Assembly (NCBI GenBank): GCA_037954235.1
Contig: JBBMOA010000006.1
Span: 24,044,541-24,108,540 of the forward strand
DNA length: 64,000 nt
From: Aulostomus chinensis
Taxonomy: Eukaryota; Chordata; Actinopteri; Syngnathiformes; Aulostomidae
Direction of reading: 5' to 3'
Shown here one piece after another: positions 48,801 through 60,625 of the stretch. The position numbers were made by a program, and so were the translations under genes. Under the pieces are notes generated by a model. It ran no database searches. It was given only the letters and a program-made list of their open reading frames with translations, and was not told where the DNA came from. The first letter of the stretch is position 1, and every line of letters starts with the position of its first letter.

Positions 48801-50210
48801 CAACAGAAGAAGGCGAAAAGAACAGCTTAATTGTGATTTTAGCTGACAAAATAAAACAACATTAGCACAGGGCTGTGTTAGTTTTCTTTGAGATTAACTC
48901 TGTTACATCTCATCACCCAAAAGAGCACATCAACTTTCTGTAACGAGCCCATGGCTAGCTGTAGCCATCTTGCCGCTCTTGCTCACCCCTGTATATTTCT
49001 CTTACAAACAAGCATCCTCCAGAGTAAATTCTCTCTGCACGGAGCACAAATGTTTCATCGATAGCTGCAGATTTTTAAAAAAAAATTTTCAGATATTTAA
49101 TGACTGATCAAAAATCCTGTCCTGTGTCTGATAGTTTGTCAAAGGAAACTTAAATAGCCGGTGTCACATGAGAAGTCATACAAGGCATCGAGTTGCCCAG
49201 TTTGTGGCAGCGATAAATTAACCTGAATTTTTTTCCCACAACTTTTCATGCTGTGTCTTGATTTTTGATCTTGAATTTTAGTATTCAATAAGTATCATTG
49301 GTCACTCCAGGTAACTGCAGTCAGATTTCATATTAGACAGACATTCTACCAGACAGACTTGTGCCGCATTGGTACTTTTCCCATTTGAGACAAAATATTG
49401 TTGAAAACACAAATGATCTTGGAGCTCAACCTTGAGTTGTCTGTGTTCCAACTGGATGCGATGAGAGCATTTATGCTAGAAATCCTGCCTCCGAGTCCTG
49501 GCATGATTGAAGAACATCCACTCAGACAGAAACCTCTTCCATTCACGTATATTAGATTTTGTATTTCCATTAAGGGGATAATTTTTGTGTGAATTAAACC
49601 TTCCACTAGACAGCTGCACATTCAGATGTGAGATGTAGTGCAGCATTAAATGTTGGATGTATTTCCCTTTCATTTTTGTTCATATTTCACTGAAGCTGAC
49701 ATCAAATGTCTTTAATAATGCATGTTTTGATCAGAAGTTGTGAGACTGTCAAAATTTCTTCCTGCTGCTCAGCAGCATTGATGTGACGATGACATTATGT
49801 ACCTCAAATATACTGTGAAAGGACTGCTGATTACGAGACGTTTAAATGACATGAAGGGGGCAGTAGTATTACTCCAGCAATACCATCACAGTCAATCACA
49901 TGTAACTCAATAACTGTATTATTGTTGTAGCTGCACACTGAATGATTTCAAGATAAACAGTGACAGTGAAATTGTTCTTTTTTTCTGTTTGCACAGATAC
50001 ACAGGCCACTATTTCATCACCACTCTGCTGTACTCCTTCTTCCTGGGCTGTTTCGGGGTTGATCGTTTCTGCCTGGGCCACACAGGCACCGCTGTAGGGA
50101 AGCTGCTCACCCTCGGAGGCCTGGGCATCTGGTGGTTTGTGGACCTGATCCTGCTCATCACTGGCGGCTTGATGCCCAGCGATTACAGTAACTGGTGCAC
50201 CTACTACTGA
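40866..50210 (+). CDS. tm2d2: TM2 domain-containing protein 2, complete, 4 exons
   Basis: Small membrane protein with a signal peptide, a Cys-rich luminal part and two membrane spans joined by a DRF-type loop; its biochemical role is not firmly established. Exons: 40866-41131, 41568-41655, 42166-42281, 49997-50210; phases fit and give 227 residues (human TM2D2 has 214). Diagnostic blocks: SYILMCGQ near the N-terminus, SPVVLCSYLPDEFIYCQDPVDHAGN across the exon 1/2 junction, TALDDIECAGPREFL in exon 3, and the almost invariant YTGHYFITTLLYSFFLGCFGVDRFCLGHTG in exon 4 ending NWCTYY. NSS and NYT sites may be glycosylated. The 88-bp exon 2 has a weak pyrimidine tract and is easily missed. A 12-codon upstream ORF precedes the start. 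It converges on htra4, as in the human 8p11 pair. Confidence 0.95.
41132..42165 (+). other. tm2d2 introns 1 and 2
   Basis: Introns 41132-41567 and 41656-42165. The second contains a (TC)n array (41992-42029) directly followed by the perfect 18-bp palindrome CCAATATTGCAATATTGG (42039-42056). Nothing else is recognised. Confidence 0.75.
44808..44905 (+). repeat. Short dispersed repeat, copy in tm2d2 intron
   Basis: The block 'ggtgtcttgaa ... attacttctttttgactc ... cagaaagagcca' recurs in the same orientation at 53612-53690 with about 80 percent identity over its core. It may be an old shared transposon fragment. No family name can be given. Confidence 0.4.
45300..47210 (+). mobile_element. Tc1/mariner-like transposon relic, split by a hAT insertion
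   Basis: From about 45355 the DNA follows the Tc1-like transposase gene: EGYERIS is the first helix-turn-helix block, and DNA phrases such as 'ccactgggacatggccaaga', 'caggagctgacagaatttct' and 'actctgatgatggtggaact' fit it closely. Stops and frameshifts show it is dead. The match breaks at 45726 and resumes after 46894 ('gcagcatgatgcccttgtca', 'ggaagggatcatgaaaact'). A terminal-region phrase (acatcacaaaggccaacaaa) near 47170 suggests the 3' end. The outer boundaries are approximate. Confidence 0.75.
45727..46886 (+). mobile_element. hAT (ZBED1-like) transposon, 1160 bp, with exact 8-bp target duplication
   Basis: Flanked by the identical 8-mer atgtccac at 45719-45726 and 46887-46894. The ends are related inverted repeats: left TAGGGAGGGGAAGATAAACC and, inward from the right, TAGGGTTGGGCATCTCTGGC, both followed within about 10 bp by CGATACG. 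Inside are a BED-finger remnant (YSGSTANLNTPLKRQH, near 46250) and the transposase block KAVNDAIAFFIYEDIQPYSV followed by PENEGF and YQIPNGKLHSEKQIPAL (46440-46600), as in ZBED1-type hAT proteins. The catalytic core is deleted, so it is non-autonomous. A (CA)n array (45761-45808) has grown near its left end. It interrupts the Tc1-like relic. Confidence 0.88.
48347..48361 (+). promoter_or_regulatory. CTCF motif, full match
   Basis: CCACTAGAGGGCAGT matches the CTCF core CCASYAGRKGGCRSY at all 15 positions. It lies in tm2d2 intron 3, about 1.6 kb before the last exon, on the plus strand. Confidence 0.55.
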
Positions 50211-53200
50211 GCAGGGCAGCAGAGCCTGACCGGGACTTTGGTTGTGTCTTTATCAGATGGTATCAACTACATATTGAGAACCCCAGAGATGTGGGCTTAG
50301 CCCTGCCATGGTCTGTGGAGGGGTTGTGCTGAGCAAAGTGGCACCCAGGGAGATTCTGCTAACTCACATGACGGCACATTTGCTTTACCTGTTATGAATG
50401 ATCAACTTTCTCAGATCAGGTTTAGTTTATTTGTCCTGGACCAAAGACAGACGTGTCTCTTTTCAGTTCTGGTCCACTCAATCATGCAAGACGAATCACA
50501 AGCTATCATCATGACCCTGTGTGTTCTGACAGGTGCATCACTTTGTACAGTTTTGATGATGTCACCCTGGATCAAACAAACTCGCTGTCTTAGCAACCAT
50601 CGTAATTCTATTGTTGTTCAGTCACACTGTTGTCAAACTCAAACCTTGGCCCTTAATATACCAGGCAGATGAATGCTCCACCATGTTGGAGGCTCTTTTA
50701 CCTGCTCCACCAGCTCCCCCTTTGTCACACGCAGTTACGTGCCAAACGTGTTTAATGATGAGATTTTAAGCTGGATACTCCTTCTTGTTTACTTTTCCAT
50801 GAACATTAATCGGCTTTAATGTGTTAACCATCTGAATTACATTCATTTTAATGTGTAGTGACAGCAAACAAACCACAACGTTGCACTGCTGCGTCTCATT
50901 GCCTCTGGTACATAGATTGCATGATGTTGGTCGATTTTGTTGATTTCTGATATTTTACAAGTGATTTGGCTGATATATCAGTATTATCTGTATAAAAAGG
51001 TTCATATGATTTTTACATGTTTTTTTACGTAGTGAATAACGTGTAAATACTGCTGACAAAGTAATGTTATCATGGTAAAGAACAAAGAAGAGGAGACGGG
51101 GCTGAACTCAGCCTGTAAAAATATCATCTTGTGTGCTCATAGGATATTCAAGGGGTCCAGGAAGTTCGTAACTTAAGAGTAAACAGGAGAGGGAGATAAA
51201 GTGGCGTTAGCTTAGCTACTAACAACAAGCTGTTAACAGAATTTCTCGATTCAGGTCACTACTGAAAAGGATGTTGATAGATTACTGATCCAGGACTGTG
51301 CCTGATAGATTAGGAAGACAAAAAAAGGTAGTGTCATCTTAATGGCAAGTAATCGATTACTCTCTCCCATCCCTTGTGTGCAGCTGCCCATGTAAGTGCA
51401 GCCCCTCAGTGCTACCTAAGAGACTCATGTTTCCCACGGTACATTAAGAGAGCAGCAATAAATGGTTAATTATGCTTAAGTCATGCTCATTGGGAACCCC
51501 TACATACTAACCATGCATCAACTGTCATTCATGTACCCATACTGTAACGTGCTGGCTTCATTTGTTACAATTGTTCTTTTTATATTTATAAATTTGCGGA
51601 TTCCTCTTGTTTTAACTTTTTTGTGAGACCTTTATCTTTGGGTTTTAGTAAAATTATAAGGGGAAGGAGCCATTATCCTTTTTACATATTCCTCACACTT
51701 TGTTAGCATATTCATGGGAAACTTTTGTTCCACTTATAACTGAGCAATGGTCCTGGAGCAATTCTGCTATTTCCTGCGGGCAACATCTCGGTTATTATCA
51801 CAGGTCTGCTTCAACAATTTACTAAACAAGTCAGCTTTGAACCTTCGCTGGCCCTGTCCTCCTGAAAGCACTAATGTACTACTGTTTTCTTTGCTACTTT
51901 CATTCATTTTAATTGTACTCAGATTGTTCAGGATTGCAGACTCAGGCAAGTCTGCGAGCAATAAATTCCTCTTTGCCTCACTGAAACTTACAGCGCTCCT
52001 GCATGAACCCTCCTTTCTTTTACATTCATGGGAAGAGTTTGATCCTGTTCAGATGTCTCCAACAAATTCATTGAATTTTTTTTTTCCTTCCCAGTTCACC
52101 TCCCATCTGATATTAAATATTAAAATCTCCCTTTTAAATTTGCCTACTTCATCTGAACAGAAAGTTGATGTGAACTTTTAAAGAAGCAGATGAGGATGCA
52201 TAAAAGACCTGTAGGTGTCACAGTGAAGAGTTGAAGACCTGATGATGTCAACTCTACATCTTTTTAAGAATGAAAGGTTATACTGCTTTGGATGATGAAA
52301 ATATTCACCCAACTCATTATGTGGCAGTTCAGTGTTTTTCATTCATAAAATCTTTACTGTTATAAGAATGTATATTTTATTTCTGCAGGATGTACCCTAA
52401 ACATTTTGGGTTTTTTTTCAGACCGATGTCAGAGGCTAGAGAATATATTCGCAGTATCCAGGGGGCACATTTTCAGAGTGACCGAATTGTGATAAAACAG
52501 ACAAAAGTATCAAAGATTTTAAATTTAATACTGGGATGTGACAGAAACAGAAACACAGCAATTCTTTTTCCTGCGTTAAGCAAACCTGCCCCAAAATCCA
52601 AATATGCTCGTCTTTAGCCCACCGTCCCTCCTACAAGTTCGGTAAAAATCAGCTTCATGATTTTTGGGTAATCCCGCAGACTGATAGATAGACCGTACCA
52701 GAAAAAAACCTCTAGATAGAGGTAAAATATTGTAACTTGTGAATAATTTTTTTGAAGATGTTGATGTTAAAGAGTCCCTCCATCTTGTAAAATACTGTAT
52801 ATATTATTGCAGATGCTTTATATTTAATCAAGTGAACTATTTATTTAACCATATCGCTTTGTATTGGCAGATACAATGTTTTTGGGGGGGGATTTATTAG
52901 TTCCATGTTGATTCGAGAATCATTTGGCATGTGTTCTTTGATGAGAAACATTAAAGGTATTCCTGACTGTTCTGCCGTTGATTTTTACTGTCCTAATCAG
53001 TTTTGGATTTCAATCATCTGGGATTCTTGTGTCTTGTGTTGTATTTCACAAATGTTCAGCCATCTGACTCAATAAACAGTAATGGTGATATCGCTGAGTT
53101 CTTCTGTGGGTGAAGTGGCGCAGGATGTGACGTCACTGAGTGTCGTCTCATTACTTCAAGAGAGGACTGACTGAGCAACCTCAGTTCCTCCAGTACGATT

Positions 53201-53611
53201 AGAATGACAGACGGGTGCTAAAGCGGATCAGGAGCGCCCCCACGTACACCCTGAAACACAAGGTCCATGGAAATTAGCCAAGTAGTGTTTGTGTAATTTT
53301 ATAAGAACACACAGCGAAATGGGTGACAGGCCAATGAGTTGAGACACACAACTGGTGTGGATGTTAGCATAAAGGTGTGCTGCATGACCCAACTAAGCAA
53401 AAAGTGTCTGATAACTCAGGTGTAGGTCATAACCTCCTGAAAGCCAGCATTCCATTCAGATGCAGCAGGTCTTAGGTTTTGGTAACAGTGTAGTAGGCGT
53501 GCTGTAAAAAGTTTTTCCTGCTGTGGCAAGTCCGAATGTCTTGAGCCTCATTCTGCTTAATCTTAGAAATAATCTTATAGAAAATTGTCACCCTCTGAGT
53601 ACAACTAGTAT

Positions 53612-53690
53612 AGGTGTCTTGAATTAGCATTTTTTCCCTCCTGCATTACTTCTTTGTGACTCTGAAATGCAGAAAGAGCCAGCTCTGAGT
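53612..53690 (+). repeat. Short dispersed repeat, second copy
   Basis: Partner of 44808-44905, in the same orientation, sharing 'ggtgtcttgaa', 'gcattacttctttgtgactc' and 'cagaaagagcca'. Confidence 0.4.
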
Positions 53691-55133
53691 ATTTACATGG
53701 GCTGGAAACAAAGTAAATGTAACTCTTCCAGTGTTTGATTTTCACTGAAATCAAAGATTAATGAGCATACGGCTGCATTAAGAAGACATGGATTATCCCA
53801 GATGATGCGCTGGAGACTTTGTAAACATGCATTTTTTTTCATAGTTAATTATTGTCGTTTTGTTGCATAAGCTGTAATTAACTGTCAGTCACCACTTTAA
53901 GCTAAATATACGTGAGAAGCCCTTTTGGCTTTCCGGAGTCACAACAAAGAGACACAGGGAGGAAAAGCTGCCTCAGTGTGTGAGCAATGTTTCAGTCAGC
54001 CCCGACCTGTGATTCATTACTGGTTATTTAGAAAAAATGCAGCCATATTGTTTGAAATGAGTGGCCTTTGCAGTAGTGACACATCGTAGTTTATATCAGG
54101 ATGGAGCTATAGTGTTATACCAGAAGTGCATGGAAGCTGAACACTCTCATATCAAACAGTTCTAGACTGTCAGTAAGAGCTGATGAACAGTCCAAGTTGT
54201 TTGTTCATCTAACCAAACCTAAACTCTGACTGCCAGCCAGAGATCCGTGCCAACAGAAAACAAAACCACTGGCCGGTCTGGCCTCAGAACACAGCTCCCG
54301 GCCCACAAGCATCCTTGACAGTGACTGCCTGAATGTGGATGAGTATCTTGCAATGTAGGCCTGAAACACAGTTTGCTGGCAGCTAGAAGTGTTTCATGTC
54401 AATGCAAATTAATACACTTCAATTTAGGAGGCTTGGACAGTGTCTGGGATTGTCCGAGTACCCTTGAGGACCACGAAGGATGAAAGAGGATACTACAGTT
54501 AAGGGTAGTAGGTGCGCACAACGGTACTTCAAAGGTAAAATAATCTTTGATTTAATTTTGAAGCATCGCTTTAATATTTAGTCATGAAATTGGAGAATCA
54601 AGTGCTGTACCTGTGGTGAGACTAGATGGAACCACACGCAATGGAAGTACAAGCTCAACAATTTAAAAAAAAAACAAAATTTCTCCCATTTTTGACAAGG
54701 TGAAATATCTACCACTTCTTTTATGCTCACAAAAAGGTTTGTTTATCACACATTTTTGTTCACAAATGTGCTCAAATCTGCATTCGCTTCACCTGACAGT
54801 TGTGACATGTCAGCATGCTGACAAATAAGCAGCGAGTTTTAGCCTGGTCACAATAGAAGGGACACTGGTCAGTCTGAACTTTTTTCAATTATTTAATTGT
54901 TGAATTTCTTGGTGCTGTTTTGTCTTCGGCGACTACATTCCTTCTCAGTGTTTCCACAAAAAAGGAGCTGGACATACACAGAAATATAGCAGTCTCATTC
55001 ATCTATTATAGTTTGTGAAAACTGGGGTGGAATGGTAGTCTTGGTCTATACATGTCATATCTTGCTACCTAATGTCATAAGAGTAGTAAATTTGATGCTT
55101 TTCCTTTTTTATAACATAATAAAACATAAAGCC

Positions 55134-55243
55134 GCAGGCAGCACGGTGGTGCAGTGATGATGCCTCGCAGCAAGAAAATTCTGGGTTCAAGCCCCTCCAG
55201 GACCCTTTACAGGAGAAGCAGTAGAAAATGGATGGATGGATGG
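55134..55243 (+). repeat. SINE-like repeat copy 6, internally deleted, perfect 13-bp target duplication
   Basis: The head GCAGCACGGTGGTGCAGTG and B-box-like GGGTTCAAGCCC join directly to the tail 'ctttacaggagaagcag ... ggatggatggatgg', so the whole body is missing. The identical 13-mer aaaacataaagcc flanks it at 55121-55133 and 55244-55256. Confidence 0.9.
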
Positions 55244-56027
55244 AAAACATAAAGCCCTTAGCCATTCCTGCGGTGGAACAAAGGGAATGTGTTGTTTGAT
55301 TTTTTTTTTTAATTATTATTATTTATTTTATCACAAATATATTTCCTGGTTCATCCTGTATTTCAGGTGTCTTGCAGTGTTTGGGCTTTTATTGACAGTT
55401 TTGAAAATCAAAGTGTGTCACACTACTTTAAAACATAGATCAAGTAATGCAAGAAAGCACTGCTCAGGGGTCCTGCTCACTTTGAGGAATCAAAAATGAA
55501 TGCTTTTAAAAAAAAAAAAAAAAACTCCATAAATGAAAAAGCTGCAGGAAGTGTGTCAAATTGATTTATTTTACTCAGATTTCTATCAATAAGCCCTAGC
55601 TAGCTACCAGTTTGATATATGCATTAAATCCTCAGGTCATGATGGTATGACGCTTTGCTTTTATTTGTTCTTATGGTGTCTTGGCTGTTATAAAATACTA
55701 TCCAACCTTTTTAATATAAATGCTAATGTTGCGCTCATCTGCTAACCTAGACTGAAGTTGCTTTTGGAACGGCATCTGCACAAGCCCACAGTTAACCATG
55801 CTACCATGTTAGCGTTCCCTAGTGTGGCACTAGCCCATGTTACCACATCAAAATAAATGGGCAGATAAAGGAACAACAATGTTGAGCAAGTTTAGAAACC
55901 TGATCTCAACGCAGCAGCTGCAGATTTAATCCTTCATAACCTGTAGGAACTTCTTTTTTAATCACCAGCGGTATAATACAGTGAAGTACATGTTTTCATG
56001 AATGGCTGACATCCTCAGCTGGTGGTA

Positions 56028-59000
56028 TCAGTCCCTCTCTTCAGGAGTGACAGTCAGTGTTACATCCTTGTCCTTTCTTCTCACCAGCACAGACAGCGCA
56101 GCACCGCTCTGGACAGCTTCACTCACGTCCTGCATGGTGTGGACTGGACGCCCGTTGATTCCAATGATGACATCACAGTTAATCATGCCAGCACTGCAGA
56201 GAAAACAACACCATACATCTCTCATTCATAAAGCCTTACTAAAACAGTCCCAACCCAGCTGCGTAGATCTCACACCCTGAGGAAAACATGATTGACCTTT
56301 AGACATGTCTGCTCCTGTGCCTTCTCCCTCCAGAGACAGAGTAAACACTGGGAGTGGAGGGGATACGGCCTCATGGCACACGGCGATACTTGACATTTAC
56401 ATTTGAGGCGTCTGTCGTCACTGGTAATTGTCAGTACACTGACTGACAACCCACGCAGGACCATAAAGATTTAATTCTGGTGTTTGAGTGAACAATGTTT
56501 CACCATCTTTTAGCTCATTTTTGCATGATTTTTCCCTCACCTCACCCTTTGTTGGGCCTGCCCAGAACTCACCTGCAGACAGACAATGGGCTTTATTCAT
56601 GAAATGTTGTCTTGCAAAAATATGTTCTAACACATAGTAGTTTTTTTTCTCCAAATTTAGTCTTACAGACGAAAAACTAAGCCAAACTACGAACGTCTGT
56701 TGTGTACCACGCGTAACATTAAGGTATGAGAGATGTCCGGAGAAAGGAGTTACAAAAAGCCACTTGGTTTTGCTTCCTGTCTGAAAGATTATATTGAGAG
56801 TTTTCAGAGAAGGTTCAGCTTTCACCTTAACTAAATATATAAATGCAGCTTCACACTGTGGGCATAACATTTCATGAATAAGGCTCAACTTTGCAACCAG
56901 CAGGAGAGTTTACCAGCCAGGTTTTCCTCATGCTAAACCAGACCCTCACAAGAACATTTACTGCATTAACATTTGTCATTTAGACAAAGGGTGTTGCTTC
57001 ATATTTGTTCAGTCTATGCAAGCCTGAATCTAAGTTTGGGCTTCAGATCTCACCTTTTCTGAATACATAAATGCAGCTTCAACCATGGGGGGTCATCACA
57101 TTTTTTTCAGGTAATGCTTGAGTCCTCCATGTTTCTACCATGATTGAAGACATTTCAGAAATATCATGTTCATTTGAATTGATTTTGACCACCACCAAAA
57201 TCTTCATCTTCATCTTCATCTTCATCGTCCTTCGCTTTATTCGGGTCTGGATCGCAGGGGAAGCAGCTTCAGCAAGGAAACCCAGACCGCCCTCTCCCCA
57301 GCCACTTCCACCAGCTCTTCCGGGGGAATCCTGAGGCATTCCCAGGCCACCTGAAAGATATAATCCCTCCAGCATGTCCTGGGTCGGCCCCGAGGCCTCC
57401 TCCCGGTTGGACATGCCTGGAGGCGTCCAGGAGGCATCCTCACCAGATGCCCGAAACCACCTCAACTGACTTCTCTCGACATGGAGGAGCAGCGGCTCTA
57501 CTCTGAGTTCTCACCCTATCTCCATCTCACCCCCAAAATCTATTAAGTTAATCCTTGAGTCCTGGTGGACATTTGAGCAATTTTTTTCGAGCGATTCCCT
57601 CCAGGCTTTCCAGAGATAGACAGATATGTTGATAAGAATGGGACAGATGGACAACCCCAAAACACGCCTTTTGTCGCCGCTGTTGCAGGATGTGCTTGCT
57701 CATGGAGAATTGTTGGGTGTAAATTCATTGAAAGAGTGTAGTGCTAGACCTGCTGTACTTGTAAAGTGTCATGAGATAACTTTTGTTGTTATTTGGCGCT
57801 ATACAAATAAAACTGACTTGCCTTGACTTGACTATGGTCTCTGCAGAGAAAGATGGGAGGTAGAATCGTAGCACCTCTTTGTAGGGCACCCTTTGGTGAC
57901 TCCAGAGCTCTGCAGGATTTCAACGCTCAGGACAGAAAAAAAACAAAAAGATCTGTGTTTCCTGTGTGGGATGAGTTCCTGCACGAGGCACAACACAGTA
58001 TAGAAGACAGTGCTGCTTGACTCTTACCTGAATGCCGCAGTTCCAGGTATGACTTCATAGACGTACACTCCCGAGCTCACATCTGGAAATTCACTGTCAC
58101 CCTGCTTTAGATACTGCAGCAAACTGGAAATATAAAGAGACAATGTTTTGCTGCTTAAATGTCTCACAGTATAGTCTGCAGGAACAACAACATGCACAAA
58201 AATTGTTGACAACGACTGAAAAGAATCCTCTGTAAACATTTAAAGTAAGTCAATCCATCTATTCTTCTATCCATCCATCCATTTTCTGTTGGGGGGGGGG
58301 GGGGGGCTGGAGCCTATCCCAGTGGCTTTCAGGCGAGAGGTGGAGAGGAGAGAGGAGAGGTAATCTGTCATCCTGGACAGGTCACCAGTCCATCGCAGGG
58401 CCAACATATATAGACAGACAGCCATTCACACTCACATTCACACCTACGGTCAATTTAGAGTATCAATCAGCCTCGTCCCCATTTGCATGACTTTGGACTG
58501 TGGGAGAAAGCTGGAGTACCAGAGAGAACCCATGCAGGCTCAGGGAGAACATGGAGACTCCACACAGAAAGATCCTGGAACCTCCTTGCTGTGAGGTGAC
58601 AGTACTAACCACCGCACCACCGTACACCACCTTAAAGTAAGTCATTTAAAAAAATAAACATCAAAAGAAGACGCAATGGAAAGCTGTTAACTTGATATTT
58701 GTTCTAAGTTTTCAGTCTAATGGTTTTCACAGGAAAACTGTGAATGTTGCACTCTTGTTATAAAATGGTTATTGCGGCACCTATCAAGCATTAATTTAGC
58801 AAAAATTTCACACAGGAATAACTGGGATTCATATTGATGGATGTGAGTGGATTAACAATCTTGGTGTGCCAACCATTTCCTTTCACCTTTGGGACTGGAG
58901 TTTATTTTGATTTCAACAGAGGTATATTTTTCATCTGGCTTTCACCTTGATGCAGACGACATTAAATAGACACTTTTGTTAAAAAACATTTTCAGAATGT

Positions 59001-60077
59001 TGTGGTTTCATGAGGCCCTGGCCATGAACCCAGGCCCTTGGGGTACATAACAGGCTCTTTGACCCAAACATATGCCTAACAGAGCCCACAATCAACCCCA
59101 GTCATGGTTCTACATAACGAGGTACACGCTCACATTTTCATACATCCCTCCCACATCCTCCATCACACTTCTACAGTCCCAGAGTGGCATTATCTCTGGG
59201 GTTCCTCACTGGGGGGGGTCAGCCTAACTTGAGGTCCTAAATAGAGCAAATCACCCTGTCTGTGACATACAAGTAGGGAGGGTAGTCACCCGTCCCTGGT
59301 CATCACCGGGTCCATAGGGTACCAAAACCCATCACCAAGGGCAACAGTGAAAAGACCTCTAAAAGTGAGATGTCAGCCTGTACTGGGATGATGTTATTCT
59401 GTAACACATGTAAGTACACTACAGGTAAGGCCTTTCTTAAAAAAAACCTCTGCATACGTAAAATTAGTTGTACATCCAGGTAATGAGCTCTTAACTTACG
59501 ACGGCGACAGCTGCAACATGCGGACACCTATGTGTTTCTTCTTTTGTCCTGTAATCCCTAAAAGCAAATGAAAACATTACGATTATAATGTCTAGTTTCT
59601 CTCAAATTCGAAGCCATGAAACATTAGAGCCTACTCACCCCTGGCTTTTTTGTTGAAGGATTCAGTAAGAAATTGGCGTATTCTGTCCGCAGGAATGGCG
59701 AACGAGATTCCTGCAGTCACTTTCAGAGTGTTTATTCCAATCACATCTCCATCCTGGTAAACAGAAAAAAGGATATGCACTTGACAGAACTTAATCTCTA
59801 AGAGTGTTTTCACCTATGAAAACAAGAAAACCACCTGTTTTTATAGAGGATAATTTATAAAATGTATGGTTTTGATGCCATCTTTTGCTTTCAAAGGGAC
59901 TGTATTTTACAGGAGAGGGTGCTGGAGGCAGCCACCTTGATAAATGACTGTACCATCTGTATGATTTGATTCCAGAGTAACAGTAATGCACAGTAATGCA
60001 AATGCCTCCATAATCAAGTTTTGTTTTAAAATACTGTGGGGGAGGCTTAATCTCCAACCTGAGAGAGCAGAGCGAAG

Positions 60078-60160
<83 letters not shown>

Positions 60161-60625
60161 AGTGAAATGCAAACAAAATCATGACTCTTCTCTGTGGAGT
60201 AAGACAAAAAGATTACCTACATCTCTGAAGAAGCATAATATGCAAATTACATGGTATTATCCTTTTTATTCACACGCTACAAGACCGTAAATCCTCTTAC
60301 CAAGTTGACAAGTGGTCCACCAGAGTTGCCATACTGAGAATCAGAGTAATAAAAAGAATTTTCACCCACTGATTTAGAAAAGTCAGGATAAATCAAATAC
60401 AGAAGCATGAAAATGATCACTCTCCCTGACATTAATGATGGCGTCCGTCTGAATGTAGTCCATGTCGGAGTCCTTTAAGCCGAGTTCCAGGCCATTACGC
60501 TGAGTGGTGCTGATAATGCCAGTGGTGACTGTGTTCTGCAGGGAAAAAGGGCTTCCGACTGCTACCACAAACTCACCCGGACGTAAGTCTGATGACTGGC
60601 CCAGACGAAGGACAGGCAGTGGATT
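56028..60625 (-). CDS. htra4: HtrA-family secreted serine protease HtrA4, last six exons (gene runs off right edge)
   Basis: Secreted trypsin-fold protease with a C-terminal PDZ domain. Exons (minus): 60625-60431, 60333-60301, 59753-59639, 59557-59500, 58123-58028, 56193-56028; phases fit and give 220 residues. Exon sizes 195 and 33 bp, with the tiny exon carrying the catalytic serine (YGNSGGPLVNL), follow the HTRA1-4 gene plan. Visible blocks: GEFVVAVGSPFSLQN, SDMDYIQTDAIIN, VTAGISFAIPADRIRQFL, then the PDZ with GVYVYEVIPGTAA and INGRPVHTMQDV, ending PEERD. KDSDMDY and DVSSGVYV..GTAA match HTRA4 better than HTRA1 or HTRA3, and the tm2d2 neighbour supports this. The exons for signal peptide, IGFBP, Kazal and the His/Asp part of the triad are not in the remaining 3.4 kb and must lie to the right. 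The exon at 60431 has an unusual donor, GTCAGG. Confidence 0.93.
57237..57540 (-). pseudogene. 3' end of a non-LTR retrotransposon reverse transcriptase ORF
   Basis: The minus strand reads QACPTGRRPRGRPRTCWRDY, then VAWECLRIPPEELVEVAGER and VWVSLLKLLPLR. This is the very common C-terminal sentence of a fish LINE protein (RMPPGRLP..CPTGRRPRGRPRTRWRDYVSxLAWERLG). A frameshift separates it from the preceding LRWFR..RMPPGR part, so it is dead. It is 5'-truncated and lies in the last htra4 intron in the same orientation as the gene. Confidence 0.75.
57680..57835 (+). repeat. Retroposon tail fragment
   Basis: It ends with 'cataactt(c/t)tgttgttatttggcgctata..aaataaaa' followed by (CTTGA)-like units, a 3' tail phrase widespread in fish SINE/LINE elements. 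No coding part is present. Confidence 0.5.
58253..58631 (-). repeat. SINE-like repeat copy 7, near full length, 13-bp target duplication
   Basis: On the minus strand it has the tRNA-like head (ggtgcggtggttagtactgt), the full body and a tail of GGATGGATGGAT. The identical 13-mer ttaaagtaagtca flanks it at 58240-58252 and 58632-58644. A homopolymer G run (58291-58306) has expanded near the tail. Confidence 0.9.
60083..60158 (+). repeat. (TG)n microsatellite, about 38 units
   Basis: An uninterrupted array in an htra4 intron. A shorter (TG)n lies at about 61038-61073. Confidence 0.95.

Larger units (their letters stand above)
42282..49996 (+). other. tm2d2 intron 3 (7.7 kb)
   Basis: It holds a possible dispersed-repeat scrap at 43430-43520 ('gttcagaccaggcatctgtg', a phrase seen in fish repeats), one copy of an ancient repeat pair (44808-44905), the nested Tc1/hAT insertion at about 45.3-47.2 kb and a CTCF-like site at 48347-48361. 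None of its open frames has the splice context of a host gene. Confidence 0.65.
50211..56027. other. Intergenic space and 3' UTRs between convergent tm2d2 and htra4
   Basis: Candidate AATAAA signals for tm2d2 lie at 51457 and 53071, so its 3' UTR length is open. The second copy of a short dispersed repeat lies at 53612-53690 and SINE copy 6 at 55134-55243. Open frames at 51747-52181 and 52390-52617 show no family similarity. No host exon was recognised. Confidence 0.55.
56194..60430 (-). other. htra4 introns
   Basis: Intron 56194-58027 carries a LINE 3' fragment (about 57230-57540) and a SINE/LINE-like tail (about 57680-57835). Intron 58124-59499 carries SINE copy 7 (58253-58631). Intron 59558-59638 is only 81 bp. 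Intron 59754-60300 contains the long (TG)n array at 60083-60158. Intron 60334-60430 is 97 bp. Confidence 0.75.

Noticed and set aside
51747..52181. 144-codon open frame downstream of tm2d2
   Set aside because: Low-complexity Leu/Ser/Phe-rich translation, no recognised domain, no splice or promoter context, and located in a likely 3' UTR or intergenic stretch.
59791..60290. Frames across the 60.1-kb TG array
   Set aside because: Microsatellite translation inside an htra4 intron.
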